DNA from: Actinomyces sp. ZJ308
GTDB taxonomy: Bacteria; Actinomycetota; Actinomycetes; Actinomycetales; Actinomycetaceae
Assembly (NCBI RefSeq): GCF_011752065.1
Contig: NZ_JAAIJY010000009.1
Span: 1 to 64,000, forward strand
Reading direction: 5' to 3'
DNA: 64,000 bases
Part shown: piece by piece, positions 1-7,992 of the stretch
Layout of the letters: every line of letters starts with the position of its first letter
Numbering within the stretch: the first letter of the stretch is position 1
The notes under the pieces: model-generated
The model's input: only the letters and a program-made list of their open reading frames with translations
Databases searched by the model: none
Told to the model about the DNA's origin: nothing
Program-made: the position numbers and the translations under genes

Positions 1-355
1 TGTTGCGGGTGATGAGCGAGCCCGCCCCGAACTCAGTGATCTCCCGCTCACAGAAACCACTGACCCGCCCGAAGACCTCCCCGCGCAGGTCACGGCCCAT
101 GCTCATCGCCGCCCGCGCCGCCAGATACGTCGCCACCACCGCACACACACCCTGACCAGCACTCACCACCAGCATCAACCCACCCATACGCCAGATATAA
201 CCGGCATCCCCAGCAGCCACACCCCTATCAATAACATCCGCATTAAGAGTCGGCAGATACAACGACGCCATCACCTGAACAAACTGAAGCACCAGAACAC
301 ACACCAACAAACCCACATACGGGCGCAGACACCTACGCAGCAGCGCAATAAGCAC
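1..355 (-). CDS. ABC exporter transmembrane domain (MdlB-type), N-terminal part only
   Basis: The frame is open to the window edge, so only the first 118 or so residues are visible. It starts at GTG 355 just below an in-frame TGA. The opening reads MLIALLRRCLRPYVGLL, followed by one hydrophobic segment and LPTLNADVIDRGV, a pattern typical of the first membrane helix of half-size ABC exporters with fused TMD and NBD. The NBD should lie left of the window. It is the last visible gene of the metallophore locus. By analogy with the YbtP/YbtQ position in yersiniabactin loci it could move the metallophore or its metal complex, but that is inference. Codon third positions are visibly less GC-rich than in the housekeeping genes to the right. 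Confidence 0.7.
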   Translation of the reverse strand, partial: MLIALLRRCLRPYVGLLVCVLVLQFVQVMASLYLPTLNADVIDRGVAAGDAGYIWRMGGLMLVVSAGQGVCAVVATYLAARAAMSMGRDLRGEVFGRVSGFCEREITEFGAGSLITRN

Positions 356-532
356 GTCTCTAAATCTAGCAGATCACGGGCATAATCGGGCTATCAGTGA
401 GATTTTCCACGGTTTAGGTGTATCGGTGTCAGATCCTTTGGTGACAGCCGTCTCGACATCGGCGCATACGTTTTAATATTCAGTCTCCGGCACGAAGGGA
501 AGCGGCCGGCTGCTCAACGCCTCTGGCGCCCA

Positions 533-1285
533 TCAAGCGATCGCGTCCACCTCATCAGCCCCGCACCCGCTCAGTCGTTGACGCTCGCGAGCGATCCTTC
601 GTACGGTGCGCGCCACAGCGCCGACGCACCGACTGTCCCTCCAGACAGTCAGATCAACGTCTCCGCAGGACACGCCCCACCGGCACCCGGTCGCCTGAGT
701 GCCGTCCGCATGGCTCAACAACAGCATCGACAGGTCCACTCGACGAAACCCGTCCAGAGTAGCCGCACCGATCTTGACCAAGGCCTCCTTGGCCACCCAC
801 AGCCGCAGCAGGTCGATCTCATCGCAGCCTTCTTCACGAATGATTCTCAACTCATTATGACTGCACAGAATATCGCGGACCGCCGCCATATCCTCGGCTC
901 TGGACAGATCCTCAACATCTACGCCCACGCCCCCGGAACGAGCCACCGCGACCGCAACGCTCGACACCGAATGAGAAATACTCAGCTCAATTCCGCACGC
1001 AGTCACGGGACGACCCGACGACTCATGACTGATAACAGAGCACGGGCCATCGATTCCCCCAACATGGTCCGCCAGCATAGTCTTGGCAAGACAGTGGGCC
1101 AAGAAATGACTGCGACGATCCTCCATCCGCCTCAACTGCGCGATACGATCGGATTCCGATTCTGAGAACCACGCACTGAGAGGCACTCCAGCAGGACTCA
1201 CAGCCCACCAGCGAGCCTCCGTGCACCCGTCAGCGGAGCGCCATTGCCCTAGCGCCTCACCGTAAGCAACAACCATTCGTCCCAC
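533..1285 (-). CDS. 4'-phosphopantetheinyl transferase (Sfp type)
   Basis: 250 aa, the usual size of Sfp-type enzymes, which move phosphopantetheine from CoA to the serine of carrier domains. The family signatures are present: SISHS at 102-106, GVDVE at 121-125 (Mg/CoA-binding acidic residues) and WVAKEALVK at 163-171. The start is GTG 1285 with GAGGG about 10 nt upstream; an in-frame ATG lies three codons later. It is the last gene of the run that begins with the ABC exporter at 4739, and it most likely activates the four carrier domains of the two NRPSs in this locus. Confidence 0.9.
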   Translation of the reverse strand: MGRMVVAYGEALGQWRSADGCTEARWWAVSPAGVPLSAWFSESESDRIAQLRRMEDRRSHFLAHCLAKTMLADHVGGIDGPCSVISHESSGRPVTACGIELSISHSVSSVAVAVARSGGVGVDVEDLSRAEDMAAVRDILCSHNELRIIREEGCDEIDLLRLWVAKEALVKIGAATLDGFRRVDLSMLLLSHADGTQATGCRWGVSCGDVDLTVWRDSRCVGAVARTVRRIARERQRLSGCGADEVDAIA

Positions 1286-1373
1286 AGATACAGCACCCTC
1301 GAAATCACCAGGTGAGCACGACCTCGAAAAAATAGTGTGCCCATCACTCTTTCACAGGCTCCAGGAAAGAGTT

Positions 1374-2129
1374 TCACTCATCTCCTGAAACAATCTGATC
1401 GACACCATCCACCAGCACCTCAAGAAAGCGGGGTCCGCAGTCCACAGGAAAAAAATGACCTCCGGGAACAATCTTGAGCATGAAGGAGGAGGAGGTGAAC
1501 CGAGACCACTGCTCCATCATCTGCGGCGCCACTGTCAGATCCTCAGAACCAGCAAGAGCGAGGATGGGGCACGTCAGAACCGTCGAAGTGTGACGGAAGG
1601 ACTCATGCAGCGCGTAGTCGCGGCGCACGCCGGGGAGCAGGGCCTCCATGAGCGCGTCGTCCGCAAGGATGTCGGGAGGAGTGCCACCAGCTCTCACCAG
1701 CTCCTCGCGCAGCGCGGCCAGCCCCATGCAGCTGCGGTACTCCCCCTCGATCACCTCCCCGGGAGCCTGGCGCGCGGCGACGACGACAGCTAGTGGAACA
1801 TGGCGGTGGATCTCCTGAAGATGGGCGGCGCACTGATATGCCAGGGCCGCCCCCATGCTGTGCCCATAGAGCACCACCGGAGCACCGCGCGCTAGTCGAC
1901 GAATATCATCAGCCAGGTTTCCAGCCAGAAGTGAGAAATCATCAATCCACTGCTCACTCATTCGAGTGGCCTTACCCGGAAGCTCAACCGGAACCACGTC
2001 GACCCGAGGATCACGCGCCACCCAATGACGATACACCGAAGCGCTCCCTCCAGCATGGTGGAAGCAGAACAGCAAGCGATCACCGGTGGACTCCATAAAG
2101 AATGGAAACGACTTCATATCGAATCCCAT
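1374..2129 (-). CDS. Type II thioesterase (proofreading, alpha/beta hydrolase)
   Basis: 251 aa discrete thioesterase of the GrsT/YbtT family, which removes mis-primed or stalled acyl groups from NRPS carrier domains. The nucleophile elbow GHSMG places the serine at 91. D197 (in AGSEDL) and H225 (in PGGHFF) complete the triad. The N-terminal FCFHHAGGSA forms the oxyanion region. An AGGAGAAGG ribosome site sits directly upstream of the ATG. It lies between the DrrABC-type exporter and the phosphopantetheinyl transferase and so belongs to the metallophore locus. Confidence 0.92.
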   Translation of the reverse strand: MGFDMKSFPFFMESTGDRLLFCFHHAGGSASVYRHWVARDPRVDVVPVELPGKATRMSEQWIDDFSLLAGNLADDIRRLARGAPVVLYGHSMGAALAYQCAAHLQEIHRHVPLAVVVAARQAPGEVIEGEYRSCMGLAALREELVRAGGTPPDILADDALMEALLPGVRRDYALHESFRHTSTVLTCPILALAGSEDLTVAPQMMEQWSRFTSSSFMLKIVPGGHFFPVDCGPRFLEVLVDGVDQIVSGDE

Positions 2130-2176
2130 TTCCTTCTCCTCTATTCATTTCACCGTCAAGAATCCCGGTGGCCGCC

Positions 2177-2959
2177 CTAGCGCTGCAGACCGTTCATCCT
2201 ACGACTGAGGACCAGCACACTGAGCAGGAGCAGTCCGATGAACCAGGATATAAAAACCAGAATATGCCATGCTTGGACCCGCTCAACGACGATGGCGTCG
2301 ACAAGACGCGAGACCGCCGTGACCGGGGAGACGTCGACAAAAGGACGAAGCGCAGCGGCGTACATGTCCCGCGGCATCATGGCTGTATTGAAGACCGTGA
2401 AGGCCATGACAAGAGGAGTGAAGCTGAAAGCGCCTTGCGGGGTCTCCACGACGTAGCCGAGCATGACTCCAAAAGCACCAGCGGCCAAGGCAACAACAGT
2501 CAGGCTTGCAATGACCCCCAGGAGGTGCATTACCCCTCCGAAGGACGCACCGCACAGTGCCCCGACGGCCAAGGCCACCAGCATCGAGGCGAAAGCGCGT
2601 ATCGACTCGGCGAGAATGCGTCCGGAAATTGCTGTGCCACGGGGCCCCGGCAAGGTGGCCAGGCGCTGAGGCAGTCCCTCATGGCGTTCCTGAACGATCG
2701 CGCCCGCCGCGGACAGCCCTCCGGTGAAGGCCTGGGATACCGCGACCATGACGGCGACATCGGTCATGTCCATCGGTGTCCCGCTGAACTGCTGGACCAT
2801 CCCGGAGAACATCAACCTGATGATGGCGACCATGGCTACCGGCACGCCCACGGTATAGACGATTGCGGCCGGTGATCGCATCCAGCGCGTCAGCAGTCTG
2901 CCTGCGTGCACCTCGACAGCCCGCAGCCAGCTGACGCGCAGCTCCTCGGTGTCAGTCAT
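2177..2959 (-). CDS. ABC-2 type permease (DrrC-like)
   Basis: Integral membrane subunit of about 260 aa with six predicted hydrophobic segments and the ABC-2 layout: a first helix near residues 30-50, then a cluster of four helices, then a last helix near the C-terminus. I chose the ATG at 2959 (MTDTEELRVSW). It overlaps the stop of the preceding permease by 8 nt, which indicates translational coupling, whereas the longer frame would extend deep into that gene. With the ATPase at 3747 and the permease at 2952 it forms a DrrABC-type transporter. In a metallophore locus this is most plausibly the exporter of the finished product. Confidence 0.85.
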   Translation of the reverse strand: MTDTEELRVSWLRAVEVHAGRLLTRWMRSPAAIVYTVGVPVAMVAIIRLMFSGMVQQFSGTPMDMTDVAVMVAVSQAFTGGLSAAGAIVQERHEGLPQRLATLPGPRGTAISGRILAESIRAFASMLVALAVGALCGASFGGVMHLLGVIASLTVVALAAGAFGVMLGYVVETPQGAFSFTPLVMAFTVFNTAMMPRDMYAAALRPFVDVSPVTAVSRLVDAIVVERVQAWHILVFISWFIGLLLLSVLVLSRRMNGLQR

Positions 2960-3743
2960 TCTGCCTCCGAAACTCTCGAGACACCCACCATGAGCCCAGG
3001 ATGAGTCCACCGGCCAGCCATGCCAGCGTCTCCCAGCCGGAGCCACCGGGAGAGACGCCCGTCAGCAGGGCACGGTTGGTATCGATCATCGGAGAGAAGG
3101 GCATATGGGCGATGATCGGCTCGAGCCAGTCCGGCAGCGTGCTCAGCGGAATGAACGCCGTTGACAGCATGAGCAGCGGCATCTCCAGAGCCTGTATGAG
3201 TCCCGCCGTCTGGACCGGATGTCTTGAGCGCAGGGCGATGCCCAGGAAAACCAGTACCAGCACCTCTCCCATCACCAACGCCACGAGGAAGGTCAGGCCG
3301 AGCCTCGCCCAGCTCGCCGGTCTTGCACCGCACACGAGCCCCACTCCGATCACAGCGCACAACGAGACGATCGAACGCACCAGGTCCGCGAGCATGCGGC
3401 CACCGATGACCACCATGGCGTGAATCGGCATCGCCCGCATCCGTCCCAGGAGTCCGGACTCCACGTCAACGGCCAGCGCCATCGCCGATCCTCCGGCGGC
3501 GAACATCGCCGCCTGGAACATGGATGCCGCCATGAGGAACAGGGCGTAGTCGAATCCGGAGCGGTTGGCGGCGTGACCGAAAACGGCCCAGAACGCCAGC
3601 ATGAACATGCCGGGGATCACCAGCGCCGAGACCAATGAGGCCGAGTTTCGCGATAAACGCACCGAGTTGCGCCAGGTGGCGCCCCATAACGCGGTGAGAT
3701 TGCTCGGCAGGGCCTCGGCCTCCGGCGTCGAGGAGCGGCTCAT
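2952..3743 (-). CDS. ABC-2 type permease (DrrB-like)
   Basis: 263 aa with six hydrophobic segments and a cytoplasmic N-terminus, matching the DrrB family of ABC-2 permeases. The start ATG 3743 lies 3 nt after the ATPase stop and uses a GGAGG near the end of the ATPase gene as ribosome site. It is the first of two consecutive permeases, so the exporter is probably a permease heterodimer served by one ATPase. The substrate is inferred from context only. Confidence 0.87.
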   Translation of the reverse strand: MSRSSTPEAEALPSNLTALWGATWRNSVRLSRNSASLVSALVIPGMFMLAFWAVFGHAANRSGFDYALFLMAASMFQAAMFAAGGSAMALAVDVESGLLGRMRAMPIHAMVVIGGRMLADLVRSIVSLCAVIGVGLVCGARPASWARLGLTFLVALVMGEVLVLVFLGIALRSRHPVQTAGLIQALEMPLLMLSTAFIPLSTLPDWLEPIIAHMPFSPMIDTNRALLTGVSPGGSGWETLAWLAGGLILGSWWVSREFRRQND

Positions 3744-3746
3744 GCC

Positions 3747-4739
3747 TCAGTCCTCCGTGACGGCTTCGAAGGCCGTGCCCATGAAGACCTCATCGAGGGA
3801 CGGAGGGCTGAGCGAGGCTGACACCACGTCGATCCCGAGGGCCGCCAGTCCCTCCGCCCCTCGGGACAGATCGTGAATCCCGTCGTGCGAGGTGAACAGG
3901 ACCTCCATGGCATCGACCTGGAAGTCACCGGCTGGACGATCGAGCACCTCCGGAAGAAGGGACTCGGCGCACCGTCTGGCCGTATCGGCCTCATCGAAGC
4001 CCAGCCGGCACATCGGTGCGCCGAAACGCCGGCGGAGCTCGCTGGCAGTGCCCTGGGAGACCACCCGTCCCTCGCGCAGCACCACGATGTCGTCTGAGAG
4101 CCTCTCGGCCTCATCGAGGTACTGAGTGGTCAGCAGCACCGACACCCCGCGATCGCGCAGGCCGTCGATCACGTCCCACAGTTCGTGGCGGGACAACGGG
4201 TCCAGGCCGGTCGTCGGCTCATCGAGGAAGAGCAGGGAGGGCTCGACGATCAACGAGGCGGCGATGTCAAGACGGCGACGCATTCCGCCCGAGTAGTTCG
4301 CTACTCGTCGATCACCGACGTCGGCCAGCCGAAAGGTCTCCAAGAGCTCGTCAGCGCGTTCACGGGCCCCGGCCGCGCTCAGTCCGTGCAGGCGACCGAA
4401 GAACACCAGGTTCTCCCGGCCGGTCAGCTCCCCGTCCACCGCGGCGAACTGCCCCGTCAGGGAGATGCAGCGTCTCACCGCCGAAGGGTCCGCCACCACA
4501 TCCGCACCGCACACGGAGATCTCACCCGAGGTCGGGAGCATGAGCGTGGAGGCTATGTTCACCAGTGTCGTCTTACCGGCGCCGTTAGCGCCGAGCAGAG
4601 ACACGACATGCCCTCGCGGAACCTCGAACGTGAGCCCCTTGAGCACATCCGTCGCCTTGTTGCCTCGTCCGAACGTCTTGCACAGGTCACACACACGCAG
4701 TGCTGCCTGATCATGTTCTGCTGTCCGTAGCTGGGACAT
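3747..4739 (-). CDS. ABC transporter ATP-binding protein (DrrA-like)
   Basis: 330 aa, one nucleotide-binding domain plus the roughly 90-residue C-terminal extension characteristic of DrrA-type exporters. It has Walker A GANGAGKTT, signature YSGGMRRR, Walker B LLFLDEPTTGLD and a TTQYLDE switch region. The ribosome site GGAGGGAG precedes the ATG. About 100 nt upstream lies a nested inverted repeat (4821-4848) that may be its operator. It heads the exporter, thioesterase and phosphopantetheinyl-transferase run, probably a separate transcription unit from the NRPS genes. Confidence 0.92.
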   Translation of the reverse strand: MSQLRTAEHDQAALRVCDLCKTFGRGNKATDVLKGLTFEVPRGHVVSLLGANGAGKTTLVNIASTLMLPTSGEISVCGADVVADPSAVRRCISLTGQFAAVDGELTGRENLVFFGRLHGLSAAGARERADELLETFRLADVGDRRVANYSGGMRRRLDIAASLIVEPSLLFLDEPTTGLDPLSRHELWDVIDGLRDRGVSVLLTTQYLDEAERLSDDIVVLREGRVVSQGTASELRRRFGAPMCRLGFDEADTARRCAESLLPEVLDRPAGDFQVDAMEVLFTSHDGIHDLSRGAEGLAALGIDVVSASLSPPSLDEVFMGTAFEAVTED

Positions 4740-4820
4740 GAGTGCTCTCCCTCCACGACGCGGCCGTCAACGAGGAACTCGTCATCCACCTCGTCATCCA
4801 CGAAGCCGTAGGATCATAGA

Positions 4821-4848
4821 GTTAAGTATGAACGAAGTTCACCTTAAC
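4821..4848. promoter_or_regulatory. Nested inverted repeat, candidate operator of the exporter operon
   Basis: Outer arms GTTAAG (4821-4826) and CTTAAC (4843-4848) enclose inner arms TGAAC (4829-4833) and GTTCA (4837-4841). Both pairs are perfect. The site lies in the 264-278 nt gap before the exporter ATPase, about 80-110 nt from its ATG. The right end, ACCTTAA, resembles a DtxR half-site but the spacing does not fit the 19-bp box. Regulator unknown. Confidence 0.4.
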
Positions 4849-5017
4849 CGACTCTTACCAGCAGCGCCAGATAGTTCCTGACATATGAGACGGTTCGCCG
4901 ATGACGGACCATGACACAATATGACACGCTAGAAGATCAGCCGTGAATCAAGCCGGCCACGTCACGGCCTGGGCGCCTCGACCCCATTCACAGAGGAGCC
5001 CCTTCAGTTCCCCTCCT

Positions 5018-6478
5018 TCAGGAGTCCCATGATTTCACGGAGCACGTCGGTGTCGCAGTGCTTCGCGATCCCGACCTCCCCCCGCTCGATGAACAGAAGG
5101 AAGTCGCAGCACTCCGCGAGGAGCTCGACATCATGGGTGACAACGAAAACGGTCTACCCTGCTGAGTGAGGTCGCCGAGCTCCCTGGCCACCTGTTTCAT
5201 ATGCCTGTAGTCCAGCCCACTGGTAGGCTCATCGAAAACGAGGATCTCTCTGCCGCATACCAGGGCACCTGCTATGGCGACCCGCTGACGCTCGCCGCCG
5301 GACAGTGACATCGGATGCCGATCCCGTTTGTCCACCAGGTTCAGCGACGTCAGGACCTCAGTGATCTCAGACTCTCGATCGCTAAGAAAGCTCTCCGAGT
5401 CAATGACCAGATCACTGTCGATGCTCTCCCCGAAGAGCTGGTGATTGACGTCCTGCATGACGAGGTACACATGCCTCAGGCGCTCTTTCGGTCTGCTGTA
5501 GGAGCGCTCCCCGTGACGGAGAACCCCTTTGGCCTTGGAGTCAAGTCCCGCCAGTGACCGGACAAAGGTCGTCTTACCAGCCCCGTTCTTACCGACAACA
5601 CCGATGACTCGTCCCTCGGGCAGCGTCAGGCGCTCAATACTCAGGGCCGGGCGAGACATCCCCCGGTAGCGGAAGCTGAAAGACTCCAGAAGCAGCTCCC
5701 TGTCACTCGAGCCGCGCGCATCCATCGCCTCCGGGACTGGACGAATGGACCTGAGCCCCAGATCATGCAGGTAGTCGTCCCCGAGCGACCGGAACTCCTC
5801 CCCCGTGAGCTCGGCAGCGATGCGTCCGTCCTTCAGATAGATCACCCGATCGACGACGTCGGCAAGATAGTAGAGACGATGCTCGGCGATCAGTATAGTT
5901 TTCCCTTGCTCCTTCCAGGTCGATACAGTCCGCCTCAGCTCCTCGATGGCACCGACGTCGAGATTGGCGGACGGCTCATCGAGCAGGAGAACTTGAGGCT
6001 CCATCGCCGCTACGGATGCGCAAGCAATTTTCTGCTTCTCACCCCCGGAGAGCTGAATGAGACTCCTTTCCACCAGGTGCCCCATACCGAAGTCACGCTC
6101 AACGTCCGCCAGGCGCCTCATAATCTCCTCAGGTTGGATCCCGAGGTTCTCGCAGCCGAATGCGAGCTCACTTCTCACGTCAAGTGTGAAGAACTGAGAC
6201 TTCGGGTTCTGGAACACCGAGCCAACCGTCTGGGCGATGTCGCTCGCCTCCTGATGGGCGATGCTCTCACCGTTCAGCAGAACATCACCGGACACCTGGG
6301 CCTGGAAGAAGTAGCGCGCCACCCCGTTAATCATCCACAGTATGCTCGTTTTGCCGCAGCCGGACTCTCCGCAAAGCAGGACGACTTCACCCCGCTCAAC
6401 ACGCAGGCTGATGTCATCAAGCACCGGAGGTCCATCATTCTCACCATATGCCATCGTCACGTTCTTCAGCTCAAGCAT
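5018..6478 (-). CDS. ECF transporter double ATPase (EcfA1A2 fusion), frameshifted near its 3' end
   Basis: 486 aa as it reads, with two nucleotide-binding domains. The first has Walker A GESGCGKTS (37-45), LSGGEKQK and LLLDEPSANLD, with AEHR in place of the usual THD switch. The second has GKNGAGKTT, LSGGERQR and VFDEPTSGLD. After the second Walker B the protein turns into low-complexity serine/arginine sequence. Adding one base near 5152-5156 restores GRTVFVVTHDVELLAECC and an in-frame stop at 5004. As written, the second domain lacks its switch histidine. This is either a true inactivating deletion or a sequence error. It overlaps nothing and follows EcfT by 3 nt. It should power the S/T pair at 6482-7851. 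Confidence 0.85.
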   Translation of the reverse strand: MLELKNVTMAYGENDGPPVLDDISLRVERGEVVLLCGESGCGKTSILWMINGVARYFFQAQVSGDVLLNGESIAHQEASDIAQTVGSVFQNPKSQFFTLDVRSELAFGCENLGIQPEEIMRRLADVERDFGMGHLVERSLIQLSGGEKQKIACASVAAMEPQVLLLDEPSANLDVGAIEELRRTVSTWKEQGKTILIAEHRLYYLADVVDRVIYLKDGRIAAELTGEEFRSLGDDYLHDLGLRSIRPVPEAMDARGSSDRELLLESFSFRYRGMSRPALSIERLTLPEGRVIGVVGKNGAGKTTFVRSLAGLDSKAKGVLRHGERSYSRPKERLRHVYLVMQDVNHQLFGESIDSDLVIDSESFLSDRESEITEVLTSLNLVDKRDRHPMSLSGGERQRVAIAGALVCGREILVFDEPTSGLDYRHMKQVARELGDLTQQGRPFSLSPMMSSSSRSAATSFCSSSGGRSGSRSTATPTCSVKSWDS

Positions 6479-6481
6479 GCA

Positions 6482-7225
6482 TTACCACACCTTTCCGATA
6501 AGTACGATCCAGGCACAGGCCACAAGCAACACTATTACTGCACCGTCAATGATCCGGAACTTGATCTCACAGACGCTGGTTCTCTTCCGCTTGGCCCCCA
6601 GCGCCCTTGTGACCGCGGACCGCGACAGCTCGTTGCCGATGCTGACCACCGAGACCATCAGCGGAACAAGCCGGTACTCCAGCATCCTGATCGGTTGCCG
6701 GATGCCTCCGACGCCTCGCATACGCATGGCGGTCTTGATGTCTCGGTACTCCTCCCCCACGGTCGGGAAGAAGCGGAAGATGATGGCGGTGGGGATGGTG
6801 AGCGCGTCCGGGCAGTGAATACGTTGCATCGCCACAAGAAACTCGCTAGCGGTCGTGGTGCGCAATGCGTAAAGCCCGCAAGTCATACCTGGAACAATGA
6901 TGGATAACGCCCCCAGCCAGGTAAGAGTGATATCGATCAGGGCATTGCTCGCAGGTATGACCCTCCATATGAGCAGAGGCAGGCCGGCAAGAGCTGCGTA
7001 CGTTATCGCATAGCGCAGGGCCAGTCCATAGATCCTCGAGAGGACGAGCAGGAGGAAGGGCAGGGCGATAAGAAGCCATCTCACCACCATGACGGACCCG
7101 GACTCGCCACCGGAGGTGGACAGGAGTACCCAGGAGACGACCACGACGACGAGAAGCTTCGTCCGCGGATCCAGGACCAGCCCACCGGTGAGTCCACCCC
7201 GCCCCGGGGACGCCGCACGCATCAC
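6482..7225 (-). CDS. ECF transporter transmembrane subunit EcfT
   Basis: 247 aa. The DPRTKLL start, several membrane helices and the two coupling-helix motifs AMRMRGV and VTRALGA, which contact the ATPases, identify an EcfT scaffold protein. Its stop is 3 nt from the ATPase start, and its start overlaps the S-component stop (GTGATG), so the three genes are translationally linked. It is encoded directly after the large NRPS, implying uptake of the product, its metal complex or a related compound. No substrate can be read from an EcfT itself. Confidence 0.9.
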   Translation of the reverse strand: MMRAASPGRGGLTGGLVLDPRTKLLVVVVVSWVLLSTSGGESGSVMVVRWLLIALPFLLLVLSRIYGLALRYAITYAALAGLPLLIWRVIPASNALIDITLTWLGALSIIVPGMTCGLYALRTTTASEFLVAMQRIHCPDALTIPTAIIFRFFPTVGEEYRDIKTAMRMRGVGGIRQPIRMLEYRLVPLMVSVVSIGNELSRSAVTRALGAKRKRTSVCEIKFRIIDGAVIVLLVACAWIVLIGKVW

Positions 7226-7851
7226 ACGATTCCCGCGCGCCGGAAGTGCTTGTCGAACACTTTTTTCCCGAGGATGCCACCGAGAAGGGACGTCACGGCA
7301 GTCGCACCGACGATGACGGCGTACATCACAAAGCCTCGTTCGCCGATCTCGGTCATCCCCCTGGCCATCCCCTCACTGTATTTTCCCGCCATATCGCTAT
7401 TCAGGATGTAGCTTCGTGTGGCGAAGAAGAGCGGAATGTAGTTGGCTGTGATGGCAATTGAGGTGAGCATATATGCGATGATGCTGTTCCGCACGCTCTT
7501 GTACTGACCGGACCACAGGACGAGCTCGGCAACCACAGCCAGTAGCACGCCAACGATCAAGTGGTACGGACCGAGCGCCATGAGAAGACTGAATGCACCT
7601 GAGAGTATCGCCGTGATCAGTAGCATCCCAGGCTTTTTGACCTTGGAGTAGAACAGCATGGTGGGGATGCCGAGAACCAGGCCCTGGAGGGGACTGACCA
7701 TCACGAACGTCACTGGAGTGATCCCCACGAACGCCACAACGGTTCCTACCAGCGTGATGATGACGAAGAAGATACCTATCGTCATGAAGTCCGTAATATT
7801 GAGTTTTTGATACCTCGACGCCTGACTGCGGTCGTCCACCTTGTTTTCCAT
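7222..7851 (-). CDS. ECF transporter S component (MptD/Trep_Strep family)
   Basis: 209 aa with about six hydrophobic segments and no enzymatic motif. The segment after the N-terminal tail (NITDFMTIGIFFVI) and the C-terminal GKKVFDKHFRRAGIV resemble the MptD/Trep_Strep family of substrate-binding S components. The same C-terminal pattern recurs in the S component at 31806-32456 (LRKHFERAGVA). GGAG lies 5 nt before the ATG. The GC content is visibly lower than in neighbours. As the first gene after the NRPS it probably sets the substrate of this ECF importer. A metallophore complex is the natural guess, but no substrate is proven for the family. Confidence 0.8.
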   Translation of the reverse strand: MENKVDDRSQASRYQKLNITDFMTIGIFFVIITLVGTVVAFVGITPVTFVMVSPLQGLVLGIPTMLFYSKVKKPGMLLITAILSGAFSLLMALGPYHLIVGVLLAVVAELVLWSGQYKSVRNSIIAYMLTSIAITANYIPLFFATRSYILNSDMAGKYSEGMARGMTEIGERGFVMYAVIVGATAVTSLLGGILGKKVFDKHFRRAGIV

Positions 7852-7902
7852 TTCATCTCCGCTTCAGTAGCTACTGACTGTACTTCTTCATGTCTCACCG
7901 AC

Positions 7903-7934
7903 AGGCTCATGCCGGTCTTGCCGGCGTGAGACCT
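7903..7934 (-). other. Intercistronic hairpin between NRPS and ECF genes
   Basis: Arms 7903-7915 and 7921-7934 pair almost perfectly (one mismatch and one bulge) around a 5-nt loop TCTTG. It lies in the 141-nt gap between the large NRPS and the S component. No T-run follows on the minus strand, so it looks more like an mRNA-processing or attenuation stem than a full terminator. Confidence 0.45.
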
Positions 7935-7992
7935 CAACATCAACCGCTTACGTGTCACCACCCCTTTCGATGAGGCCGCCCGTGGGACTCAC

